A stretch of 16,078 nucleotides of DNA from JASEGV01 sp947085285 (GTDB lineage Bacteria; Bacteroidota; Ignavibacteria; UBA10030; BY39): NCBI GenBank assembly GCA_947085285.1, contig CAMTVZ010000014.1, positions 1 through 16,078 on the forward strand, in the 5' to 3' direction. Positions 6,171-13,096 of this stretch are shown here, piece after piece. Both the position numbers and the translations under genes were made by a program. Numbering within the stretch: position 1 is the first letter of the stretch; each line of letters starts with the position of its first letter. The notes under the pieces are model-generated. The model was not told the DNA's origin. It saw only the letters and a program-made list of their open reading frames with translations, and did no database searches.

Positions 6171-7595
6171 TTAAGTAAGATTTAAAACTAAAAGCTTCGG
6201 TTCAGTCATCTCTTCGATGGCATATTTTAGCCCTTCCCTGCCGATACCTGAACCTTTTACGCCTCCGTAGGGCATGTGATCTATGCGATATGTCGGAAAA
6301 TCGTTTACCACAACTGCACCGACTTCTAAATTTTCGAAAGCAAACATAATATTTTTAAAATCGTTTGAAAACACACCGGCTTGTAACCCGTATTTCGAGT
6401 TGTTGATTTCAGAGACTGCATCTTCAAATAATTTGAATTTATGAAGCGTTACAACTGGTCCAAAAATCTCTTCACAAACTACTTTCATATCAGGATTCAC
6501 GTCGCTAATAACAGTCGGTTCGATAACTAATCGGTTTCGTTTCCCACCAGTCAATATTTTTGCCCCCGATTTTACGGCTTCGTTTATCCAGTCTTCAACC
6601 CTATCCGCTGCCGATTTATCAATCAAAGGTCCAGCAACAGTTTCAGGTTTTGTAGGATCTCCAAATGGTGTTTCTTTTGCAGATGATAAAAATTTATCGG
6701 TGAACTCATTTGCAATTTCTTCATCAACATAAATTCGTTGAACCTTTATGCAGCTTTGACCAGCTTGTCCGAAAGCACCTAAAGCAATTCGTTTAACAAT
6801 CGAATGCAGATCGACCGATTTATCGATAATAACCCCGGCATTGCCACCAAGTTCGAGGAGAACTTTTTTCGTACCAGCGATAGATTTTAAAAACCAACCT
6901 ACTTTTGAACTCCCTGTAAAAGTAAGGAGTTTAAAATGTTCGTTGCGGACCATTTTCTCGGCTAACTCATTTGAACAAGGAAGAACGTTCAGCATACCGG
7001 GGGGGGCGCCGGCTTCAAGTACAATTTCAGTGAGAATTAAAGAAAGTAATGGTGCTTGCGGGGCAGGTTTCAATACTATCGAGTTTCCGGCTGCAATTGC
7101 AGGAGCTACTTTGTGGGCAACTAAATTTAAAGGAAAGTTGAATGGCGTTATAGCCAGTACAGGTCCAATTGGAAACCTTCGTACAACACCAAATCGCTTT
7201 TCAGAATGAGGGGCAAGGTCGAGCGGAATCGTTTCGCCTGTAATTCTTTTAGCTTCTTCAGAGGCATACTTGAATGTAAAAATGGCGCGGTCGAGTTCTG
7301 CGAGCGAATAGGTAATAGGTTTGCCGCTTTCGGCCGTCATCAAATTGGCTAATTCGGTTTTGCGGTTAGATAAAATCCGGGAAACATTTTCCAAAATTTC
7401 AGCACGACGATATGCGGGTAATACTTTTGTAACTCGGAAAGCCTGTTGAGCAACCAAAGTAGCTTCCTCGATGTGGGTTTCTTCGGCATAATAGACTTTT
7501 GCAACAAGTTCATCTGTATAAGGATTGATGATATCTTTTACGATTTTTGAAGTTCGTTTATTTGAACCAATTATGAATGGGTATTCTGCAACCAT
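6171..7595 (-). CDS. NAD(P)+-dependent aldehyde dehydrogenase
   Basis: A 474-residue soluble enzyme of the ALDH superfamily that oxidises an aldehyde to the acid using NAD(P)+. The oxyanion-hole asparagine is N153 in T-P-F-N-F-P, and K176 in V-L-K-P-A-P binds cofactor. The Rossmann turn is F-T-G-S-S-K-V-G (226-233). The general base is E248 in L-E-L-G-G, and the nucleophile is C282 in G-Q-S-C-I-K-V-Q-R. The C-terminus has C-E-E-I-F-G-P-V-V and Y-G-G-V-K-G-S-G-I-G-R-E-G, followed by M-T-E-P-K-L-L-V-L. The Q-R-I-Y-V after the cysteine and the E-M-T-E-P-K end resemble the y4uC/GapN-like branch rather than betaine or retinal dehydrogenases. The substrate cannot be fixed from sequence. The ATG is 1 bp after the proS stop, so the two are almost certainly cotranscribed and translationally coupled. 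Confidence 0.93.
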   Translation of the reverse strand: MVAEYPFIIGSNKRTSKIVKDIINPYTDELVAKVYYAEETHIEEATLVAQQAFRVTKVLPAYRRAEILENVSRILSNRKTELANLMTAESGKPITYSLAELDRAIFTFKYASEEAKRITGETIPLDLAPHSEKRFGVVRRFPIGPVLAITPFNFPLNLVAHKVAPAIAAGNSIVLKPAPQAPLLSLILTEIVLEAGAPPGMLNVLPCSNELAEKMVRNEHFKLLTFTGSSKVGWFLKSIAGTKKVLLELGGNAGVIIDKSVDLHSIVKRIALGAFGQAGQSCIKVQRIYVDEEIANEFTDKFLSSAKETPFGDPTKPETVAGPLIDKSAADRVEDWINEAVKSGAKILTGGKRNRLVIEPTVISDVNPDMKVVCEEIFGPVVTLHKFKLFEDAVSEINNSKYGLQAGVFSNDFKNIMFAFENLEVGAVVVNDFPTYRIDHMPYGGVKGSGIGREGLKYAIEEMTEPKLLVLNLT

Positions 7596-7596
7596 C

Positions 7597-9294
7597 TTAA
7601 TTATTTTCGTAGAAGTTTTTGATGAAACTTAATAACTGTTCGATTTCAACGATATGCCGTTTTCCGTTTTTGCGTTCTTTAATTTCTATTTTGTTATTTA
7701 CAACATTTTTTTCGCCGACGATAACTTGAAGCGGCATACCAAGCAGATCGGCATCTTTGAATTTAAAACCGGGACTCACATTCGAGCGGTCGTCGTATAG
7801 AACCTCGAATTTGTTTTGTAGTAAAGTTTCGTAAATACTCTCAGCGGTTTTAACAACATTTTCAACATTCGAATTAACCAAAACAAGATGCACATCGTAA
7901 GGAGTAATTGATTTATTCCATATGATTCCGTTAGCATCGTGGTTTTGTTCGATTCCGCAGGCTATAATCCGTTCTATACCAATTCCGTAACTACCCATAA
8001 TAATTGGTTTCATTTCGCCATGTTCATCCAGAAATTTTGCATCGAGGGCATCGGCATATTTTGTTCCGAGTTTGAAGATATGACCAAGTTCGATTGCATT
8101 AACGACGCGTAGTTGCTCGTTACATTGGGGGCAAGGTTCGCCGGCAACGACTGTTCTGAAATCGTAATAGCCATCAACCTTGACATCACGCTGAAGATCG
8201 ATATTTGCAATGTGGTAATCGTTCTTATTCATACCACTCACAAGTCCGTTTGCATTCTCGAGTCGTTTGTCAGCTAAAATTTTAAAACCTTTCAAGCCAA
8301 TGGGTCCGATTGAGCCGGCATCAGCCCCTGTCAATGCGGCAAGTTCTTCGGGGTGTGCAGTACGGGCATTTGCACCAATCACTGCCTGCAGTTTAGTTTC
8401 ATTTAATTGATCGTTGCCTAACATCAATATCAGATGTGGGATGCCATTCTGCATGTAAACTAAAGATTTAGCTAAAATGCTTTCATCGACTTTTAAAAAA
8501 TCTTTCAGTTCGTCGATGGTTTTTACATTTGGTGTATGAATTTCTTTTAGTTGAAGATTGGCCGGAACACGTACAGCTTTTGCTACATTTGAAGTTGCAA
8601 CTTCGATGTTAGCAGCGTAGCCACATTTTTCACAGACTGCGCATGTATCTTCGCCCGATGGCGATTCGACCATAAACTCCTGCGAGCCGCTTCCCCCCAT
8701 CGCCCCGCTCGATGCGCCTACAATAAAGAACTTTAAACCAGCACGTGTAAATATTTTTTTGTAAGCTTCGGCGTGTAAGTCGTAACTCTTATCGAGCCCC
8801 TCCCAAGTTGAATCCAAACTGTATGAATCTTTCATTATAAACTGGCGTCCTCGTAAAACACCGGAGCGTGGACGTGGTTCGTTTCGAAATTTAGTTTGAA
8901 TCTGATACCAAATCTGTGGTAAATCTTTATACGATTCGATGTGGTTAGCAGCAATCCATCCGATAATTTCTTCGTGAGTGGGTGCCAATACTAAAGGACG
9001 ATTTTTTACATGAAAGAGTATATCGCCGAATGCTTCGACCCTCTCGGTCTTTTCCCAAATTTCGATTGGGTTTAGTGCCGGCAGATGAAATTCCTGTCCG
9101 CCTATAGCATCAATTTCTTCACGGACTAGGTTCATTACTTTTTTCATCACCTTGTAGCCCAGAGGTAGGAACGAAAATATTCCGGCAGCGAGCTGCCTCA
9201 TTAATCCTGCCCGAAGCATTAACTGATGGCTTGGGATTGTTGCATCTGCAGGAATTTCTTTTTGAGTAGGTATAAAATTTTTACTAAGACGCAT
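7597..9294 (-). CDS. proS: Prolyl-tRNA synthetase, bacterial type with editing domain
   Basis: This 565-residue class II aminoacyl-tRNA synthetase charges tRNA-Pro and matches the roughly 570-residue bacterial type. The catalytic core shows A-P-T-H-E-E (104-109), the motif 2 region F-R-N-E-P-R-P-R-S-G through M-K-D-S-Y-S (136-159) and motif 3 G-S-Y-G-I-G-I-E-R (434-442). Between motifs 2 and 3 sits the INS (YbaK-like) editing domain, roughly residues 225-385. It includes K276 in A-K-S-L-V-Y, the G-x-D-Q-L-N strand and G-S-I-G-P-I-G-L, and would hydrolyse mischarged Ala-tRNA-Pro. The anticodon-binding domain covers about 466-560. Two Cys pairs (C-A-V-C-E-K-C near 218-224 and C-P-Q-C at 388-391) flank the insertion. 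It is the first gene of the proS, ALDH, dnaE, trxA run. Its upstream region has three copies of AAATCAT on the minus strand but no convincing promoter. Confidence 0.97.
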   Translation of the reverse strand: MRLSKNFIPTQKEIPADATIPSHQLMLRAGLMRQLAAGIFSFLPLGYKVMKKVMNLVREEIDAIGGQEFHLPALNPIEIWEKTERVEAFGDILFHVKNRPLVLAPTHEEIIGWIAANHIESYKDLPQIWYQIQTKFRNEPRPRSGVLRGRQFIMKDSYSLDSTWEGLDKSYDLHAEAYKKIFTRAGLKFFIVGASSGAMGGSGSQEFMVESPSGEDTCAVCEKCGYAANIEVATSNVAKAVRVPANLQLKEIHTPNVKTIDELKDFLKVDESILAKSLVYMQNGIPHLILMLGNDQLNETKLQAVIGANARTAHPEELAALTGADAGSIGPIGLKGFKILADKRLENANGLVSGMNKNDYHIANIDLQRDVKVDGYYDFRTVVAGEPCPQCNEQLRVVNAIELGHIFKLGTKYADALDAKFLDEHGEMKPIIMGSYGIGIERIIACGIEQNHDANGIIWNKSITPYDVHLVLVNSNVENVVKTAESIYETLLQNKFEVLYDDRSNVSPGFKFKDADLLGMPLQVIVGEKNVVNNKIEIKERKNGKRHIVEIEQLLSFIKNFYENN

Positions 9295-9413
9295 ATATGA
9301 TTTTTAAATTATGATTTATGATTTATTTTTGAATTCGTCCTCATTGCATTCAGACGGGATTCTTTCCGAAGGAACCCCTTCGGGAATTTTACTTTTTCTT
9401 TTTTCCGCTAAGG

Positions 9414-9555
9414 CTGACCAAAAAGTAAGCAAATTGTCATTGCGAGGAGTCCGTCAGCCGACGGACGACGAAGCAATCTCTCAATTCAATTGAAAAACGA
9501 CACGTTGAGATTGCTTCTCCCGACTGAAGTCGGGATCGCAATGACTTTTTAGTCA
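9414..9555. repeat. MITE-like composite palindrome of the 'GTCATTGCGAGGAG...AAGCAATCTC' family
   Basis: The outer arms GTCATTGCGA (9436-9445) and TCGCAATGAC (9536-9545) are perfect reverse complements. An inner pair, AAGCAATCTC (9471-9480) and GAGATTGCTT (9507-9516), is also perfect. Beyond the outer arms, TGACCAAAAAGT on the left is mirrored by ACTTTTTAGTCA on the right with one mismatch and different spacing, which may mark the element ends. Each arm contains its own small hairpin (GTCCGTC/GACGGAC on the left, CCCGACT/AGTCGGG on the right). I recognise this general repeat type from intergenic regions of many bacterial genomes. Its mobility mechanism is not visible here, and there is no coding capacity. 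Confidence 0.75.
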
Positions 9556-9590
9556 ACCTCTACGCTTGATAAAACTAAAACCCGCCCTAC

Positions 9591-9623
9591 ATGTGCGACT
9601 CACTTTAAAAGTGAGTCGCACAT
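9591..9623. repeat. Perfect 15-bp hairpin downstream of the 1080-codon surface-protein gene, possible terminator
   Basis: ATGTGCGACTCACTT, a 3-nt loop TAA and the exact reverse complement. It lies 8 bp past the stop of the minus-strand gene, so the transcript would fold immediately after translation ends. On the minus strand the stem is followed by GTAGGGCGGG and only then by TTTTAGTTTT, so it is a poor textbook terminator. It could act as an mRNA 3'-end stabiliser or be another dispersed palindrome. Confidence 0.7.
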
Positions 9624-9631
9624 CAATATCG

Positions 9632-12600
9632 TTATTTCAACATCAACATTTTGTTTACTTGTTTAAACGAACCGCTGACCATACGGATAAAGTAAACTCC
9701 GCTCGGTATATTATTTCCTTGATCGTTCTTTCCATCCCACTCGATTGTATGATAACCAGCAGGACGTATTTCGTTCACTAAAGTACGAACCCTTTGACCG
9801 AGTATGTTATATACTACTAACTCAACTAATGCGGCTTTTGGTACTGCAATAGTCATTTTGGTTGTCGGGTTGAACGGATTCGGATAATTTTGACCGAGAG
9901 CAAATTCCATCGGTAGTTCTTCGCCGTTTTCAATTTTTAACAGCAAGGAACTTAGGTTCGGGTTTGTAACTTTAAAGCTTCCTTCACCTTTTAGTTCTTT
10001 AACTCCGATAAGTTTACCTTTTGCTGCATCGGTAAGAGAGAAGTTTTTGCTGCTGCTGTTGATGATATTCCATGATACAGTAATTGGAAATTCTGCTGAT
10101 TGAATATTTATCGTATGTTGTACGAATTTATCGATATTCAATGGATAGGTTTCTAAAATTCCCTGCGAACCAAAACGTACATCGAATTGTGTTGCAGGCG
10201 GCGAAGGCGGCATTCCATAAAGTTCTTTATTAACCTTTCCTTCAGCATCTAAACCAAAATATAGAGTCTGACTCATATTGTTTTTATCAGTTATCGTAAT
10301 TGTATTATATTCATCTATGTTTGCAAATTGTTCTGTATCTTTATTTAAGAATAACGAAACACCGCCCAAAGTTAAAGTTCCGGAGTTATTTACTTTTACC
10401 CAATATGCTTTTCCGGGCTCTACTGTTGTAGAAACCGAATAGCCATTATTATAACCATAGAATGGCGAAGCAATCATACCGGGAGGATTTGAGGTTATAG
10501 TATTAGTCGCTACCGGATTCGTAATTGAACCTATTAAATTCCAACCTACATTTACAGGTATATGTGCAGAATTTACCCTGCGCCCGTGCATACGGCGAGA
10601 AATTGGTGTTGGAAATTTAAGCCAATATCCGATACCGTTAAATAATGTATCTCTTGAGTTATAACCTGCAGAATATGCAAAAGCACTAGATGATGATGTC
10701 GGATATAAGGAACTTTTCATTGAATTGAGAGTATCGCGTGGAATAAATGGAACAGAAACCAAATTCCAACCCTGGCTGTAATTATAAATATTCCCCGCAA
10801 TGACATCAGAATTTGTTCTTGGAGCAACTTTATATCTATTAAAGCTAAAATGTACAACCCCTGTTAATGGTGTAATTTTATCCCCCAAAGACAAAATATC
10901 TTTACCAATAAGTGTATCAGCCAAAACATTCGAGAAATTATTTTTCCCATCACGCCTTATAGTTGTTGTGCCTGAACCATCGTTTATATCAAACTCGGTT
11001 GGATCAGACCATACAGGCCAGATATCACTCACATGTACAGAATCAAATCTTACTAACATACCTTCCCACATTTCGGCAATCGGATTTCCATTCGGCCTGG
11101 CACCAAATGTAAATGTCGAGGTTGGTAATGATACCGGTTCTGGTACCGGTCTACCCCTTGCTATAATTTGTACTGGGTGTAAAATACTATCCATTCGCGT
11201 AACCTCAAAATTTTCACTTATCCTTCCTCTTACTCGAATACTGTCTCCTTTCCGTAAATGGGCTAAAGTCGATTCAGGGCCAACTATCCATAACCCACTC
11301 CAGGGAGCGTTATCGCTCTGAATGTACCAGGCATTTGTTCCCGCAACGTTTAGAGGCGATAACCCTATATCTGAAGTATCAACTGTTACAATACCTGTTA
11401 CTGACACCGGATTTGCACCAATGTAGGGACTTCTTCCATTTAGGTAAGGTGTATATTGAATATCTCGTATGGTAAGTTCACGATTTATAACTTCATAGAA
11501 GAAAAATCCTCTCGATGTGTCAGCCCCAATAAAACCAGGAGCAGAATTTGCTAAAATTGAAGATGTATTACTAGCGACAGCTCTTATAAAATAACGCACA
11601 TTTGTACCTGCTGTTTGTTTGGGAATAGTCCTCCATGCAGAAGAATCTGGCCAGGGACCATACATTCTTACGCTCGTAAAAGGTCCATTGTTTATACTAT
11701 AATGTAAATATATATCTGTAACGGGATGTCCACCTGGTAATGCATAAACTTTCACATCAATTCTTGGGCTGCTATCCGGGTGAACAACAACAGGGTTACG
11801 TCTATGTTGTGTAATAACTGGTTTTGGAACGCCAAATTTCATATCACCATCATAAATCGGAGAAATACGATAACCTCGAGGAGCCTCCTGGCCAGTAACA
11901 GGTGAAATCCACCCACGTATTGTATCAATTGTTACCCCTGGCTGGGGCATTATGTAGGTTGAATTCGGATTACGTCGAGCTAAATCATTTGTAAACCAAT
12001 TCGAGGCATCATAAGTAGAAATTGAGTTACCACTCTGATCTACCATGTTCACAGTTCCACGCGCACCACTTAATATCTCTGTCACCGTTAGATTATACAT
12101 CTCGACAAAACCGGATTCTAATGGTTCGCCAGTTGAAAATAAAATCTTACTTGTGTAGATACCCTGATAAAAAGGATTAACGCCAGCAGGAATTTTTTTA
12201 TATTGAGGAATCGGGCTGCTGCCTATTATCTCCATAATGTTGGCTGGAGCGCCAAGAGTATCCTTTAATGGTACAAACTGCGTCATACTATGCATCGCAG
12301 GTGCTCCACTCTCTGAATAACTCGGGAATTCCCATACCCAGCCGGTTACTCTAACTATATCTCCTACTTCTGGATTCAACATATATTGATAATAAATTGA
12401 ATCACCGGCATTAGCGGAGCCAACTGGTGCTCTTAATAATATATTTCGAAATTGTTGACTGTTATAATCAGGGTCGGTATAATAACCGGTATCAGCGAGA
12501 ACCATAGTATAACCGTTTGCTGTATATCCAAATATTTTTGCAGGAATAACAACAACACCAACAATTGTAATTGTATCCAAACTGCGGCTTCCGGTTGGAT

Positions 12601-12874
12601 CCGGATTAATAAAATTGCCTTTCTGTAAATGCCAATATGCTGCTGGATTTGTTAACTGAACTATATCAGCTTTTGCGAGAGAATCAGGATGGCAATATTG
12701 AATGTCATAGATTCTTTTATAGGGATAGGCTGTAGGACCTGGGTTGGTATTTATCACCCTCTCCTTTTTAAAACCTGCCGGCGGGTTTAACTGCCCGCTT
12801 GCATCAATCGTTGTTGCTATAATACCTACCATTATTAATAGTGGTAAAATAACTTTTTGTAATTTGTACTTCAT
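9632..12874 (-). CDS. Secreted/surface multidomain protein with OB-fold-like domains, WNL repeats and Por (T9SS) sorting domain
   Basis: A 1080-residue protein starting with a Sec signal peptide (K-Y-K-L-Q-K, then hydrophobic residues 8-21, cleavage likely near A-S-G-Q around 28). The start has AGGAG (12881-12885) 6 nt upstream. Residues about 100-200, 210-345, 465-580 and 590-695 look like OB-fold beta-barrels of the kind in ExeM/YhcR-type extracellular nucleases (V-G-V-V-V-I, G-D-I-V-R-V-T-G, V-T-G-I-V-T-V, G-D-S-I-R-V-R-G, F-D-I-N-D-G-S-G). An Ig-like stretch lies at 350-450. Two G-W-N-L segments (702-708 and 777-783) belong to a WNL repeat region. Residues 990-1080 are the Por sorting domain (Q-N-Y-P-N-P-F-N-P-T-T, Y-N-I-L-G-Q, S-G-V-Y-F-I-R), which directs export by the type IX system. 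I see no catalytic nuclease domain, so adhesion, binding or scaffolding is as likely as enzyme activity. The function is unknown. Confidence 0.85.
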   Translation of the reverse strand: MKYKLQKVILPLLIMVGIIATTIDASGQLNPPAGFKKERVINTNPGPTAYPYKRIYDIQYCHPDSLAKADIVQLTNPAAYWHLQKGNFINPDPTGSRSLDTITIVGVVVIPAKIFGYTANGYTMVLADTGYYTDPDYNSQQFRNILLRAPVGSANAGDSIYYQYMLNPEVGDIVRVTGWVWEFPSYSESGAPAMHSMTQFVPLKDTLGAPANIMEIIGSSPIPQYKKIPAGVNPFYQGIYTSKILFSTGEPLESGFVEMYNLTVTEILSGARGTVNMVDQSGNSISTYDASNWFTNDLARRNPNSTYIMPQPGVTIDTIRGWISPVTGQEAPRGYRISPIYDGDMKFGVPKPVITQHRRNPVVVHPDSSPRIDVKVYALPGGHPVTDIYLHYSINNGPFTSVRMYGPWPDSSAWRTIPKQTAGTNVRYFIRAVASNTSSILANSAPGFIGADTSRGFFFYEVINRELTIRDIQYTPYLNGRSPYIGANPVSVTGIVTVDTSDIGLSPLNVAGTNAWYIQSDNAPWSGLWIVGPESTLAHLRKGDSIRVRGRISENFEVTRMDSILHPVQIIARGRPVPEPVSLPTSTFTFGARPNGNPIAEMWEGMLVRFDSVHVSDIWPVWSDPTEFDINDGSGTTTIRRDGKNNFSNVLADTLIGKDILSLGDKITPLTGVVHFSFNRYKVAPRTNSDVIAGNIYNYSQGWNLVSVPFIPRDTLNSMKSSLYPTSSSSAFAYSAGYNSRDTLFNGIGYWLKFPTPISRRMHGRRVNSAHIPVNVGWNLIGSITNPVATNTITSNPPGMIASPFYGYNNGYSVSTTVEPGKAYWVKVNNSGTLTLGGVSLFLNKDTEQFANIDEYNTITITDKNNMSQTLYFGLDAEGKVNKELYGMPPSPPATQFDVRFGSQGILETYPLNIDKFVQHTINIQSAEFPITVSWNIINSSSKNFSLTDAAKGKLIGVKELKGEGSFKVTNPNLSSLLLKIENGEELPMEFALGQNYPNPFNPTTKMTIAVPKAALVELVVYNILGQRVRTLVNEIRPAGYHTIEWDGKNDQGNNIPSGVYFIRMVSGSFKQVNKMLMLK

Positions 12875-12880
12875 AACTTA

Positions 12881-12885
12881 CTCCT
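12881..12885 (-). promoter_or_regulatory. Strong ribosome binding site of the 1080-codon gene
   Basis: AGGAG on the minus strand ends 6 nt before the ATG (12872-12874). Most neighbouring genes, including dnaE and the 712-codon gene, lack one, so this supports both the start and efficient translation. Confidence 0.7.
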
Positions 12886-12995
12886 AATTATTTTTTTTGT
12901 TTGTTTGATATATTATTTTGTTCATAAAATTAAACTGCCTGTAGAAATTTACCAATGGGCAGGTTGTGCTACTTGTAAACCGTATATAGAATTTT

Positions 12996-13068
12996 GCACA
13001 TTTCGACAAGCTCGCCCGATGCTCGCCTGAAAGACAAAGTCGGGCAGGGTCGAGCGGGCTCAATGTGC
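12996..13068. repeat. Imperfect palindromic intergenic element
   Basis: GCACATT (12996-13002) is matched by AATGTGC (13062-13068). Inside, GCTCGCCC pairs imperfectly with GGGTCGAGC, and GCCCGA (13014-13019) pairs with TCGGGC (13040-13045). The element occupies the gap between two surface-protein genes and starts 29 bp past the stop of the 712-codon gene on the minus strand. It is much richer in G+C than its surroundings. The TTCGACAAGCTC phrase resembles a widespread intergenic repeat type. The 60-residue open frame over it is a repeat translation, not a gene. Confidence 0.55.
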
Positions 13069-13096
13069 GATGCATTCGAACTTATTGTATAACCTT

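Larger units (their letters stand above)
9295..9631. other. Gene-free 337-bp intergenic stretch dense in inverted repeats
   Basis: No credible gene lies here; the short open frames are translations of repeats (for example S-L-R-G-V-R-Q-P-T-D-D-E-A-I-S). From left to right it holds the proS leader, a CCGAAGG/CCTTCGG stem with a T-rich tail on the plus strand (about 9367-9400), a composite GTCATTGCGA-type palindrome (9414-9555) and a perfect 15-bp hairpin (9591-9623). Both flanking genes are on the minus strand, so this region must contain the end of the 1080-codon gene's transcript and the promoter of proS. Confidence 0.8.

Noticed and set aside
9311..9493. Plus-strand 60-codon open frame
   Set aside because: Its C-terminal half (S-L-R-G-V-R-Q-P-T-D-D-E-A-I-S) is a translation of the GTCATTGCGA repeat, a well-known source of spurious proteins.
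10800..11321. Plus-strand 173-codon open frame
   Set aside because: Longest antisense frame in the window, but it lies opposite the 1080-codon gene, lacks a ribosome site and has no recognisable domain.
12884..13075. Minus-strand 63-codon open frame
   Set aside because: It covers the palindromic intergenic element and the leader of the 1080-codon gene, and has no protein-like composition.
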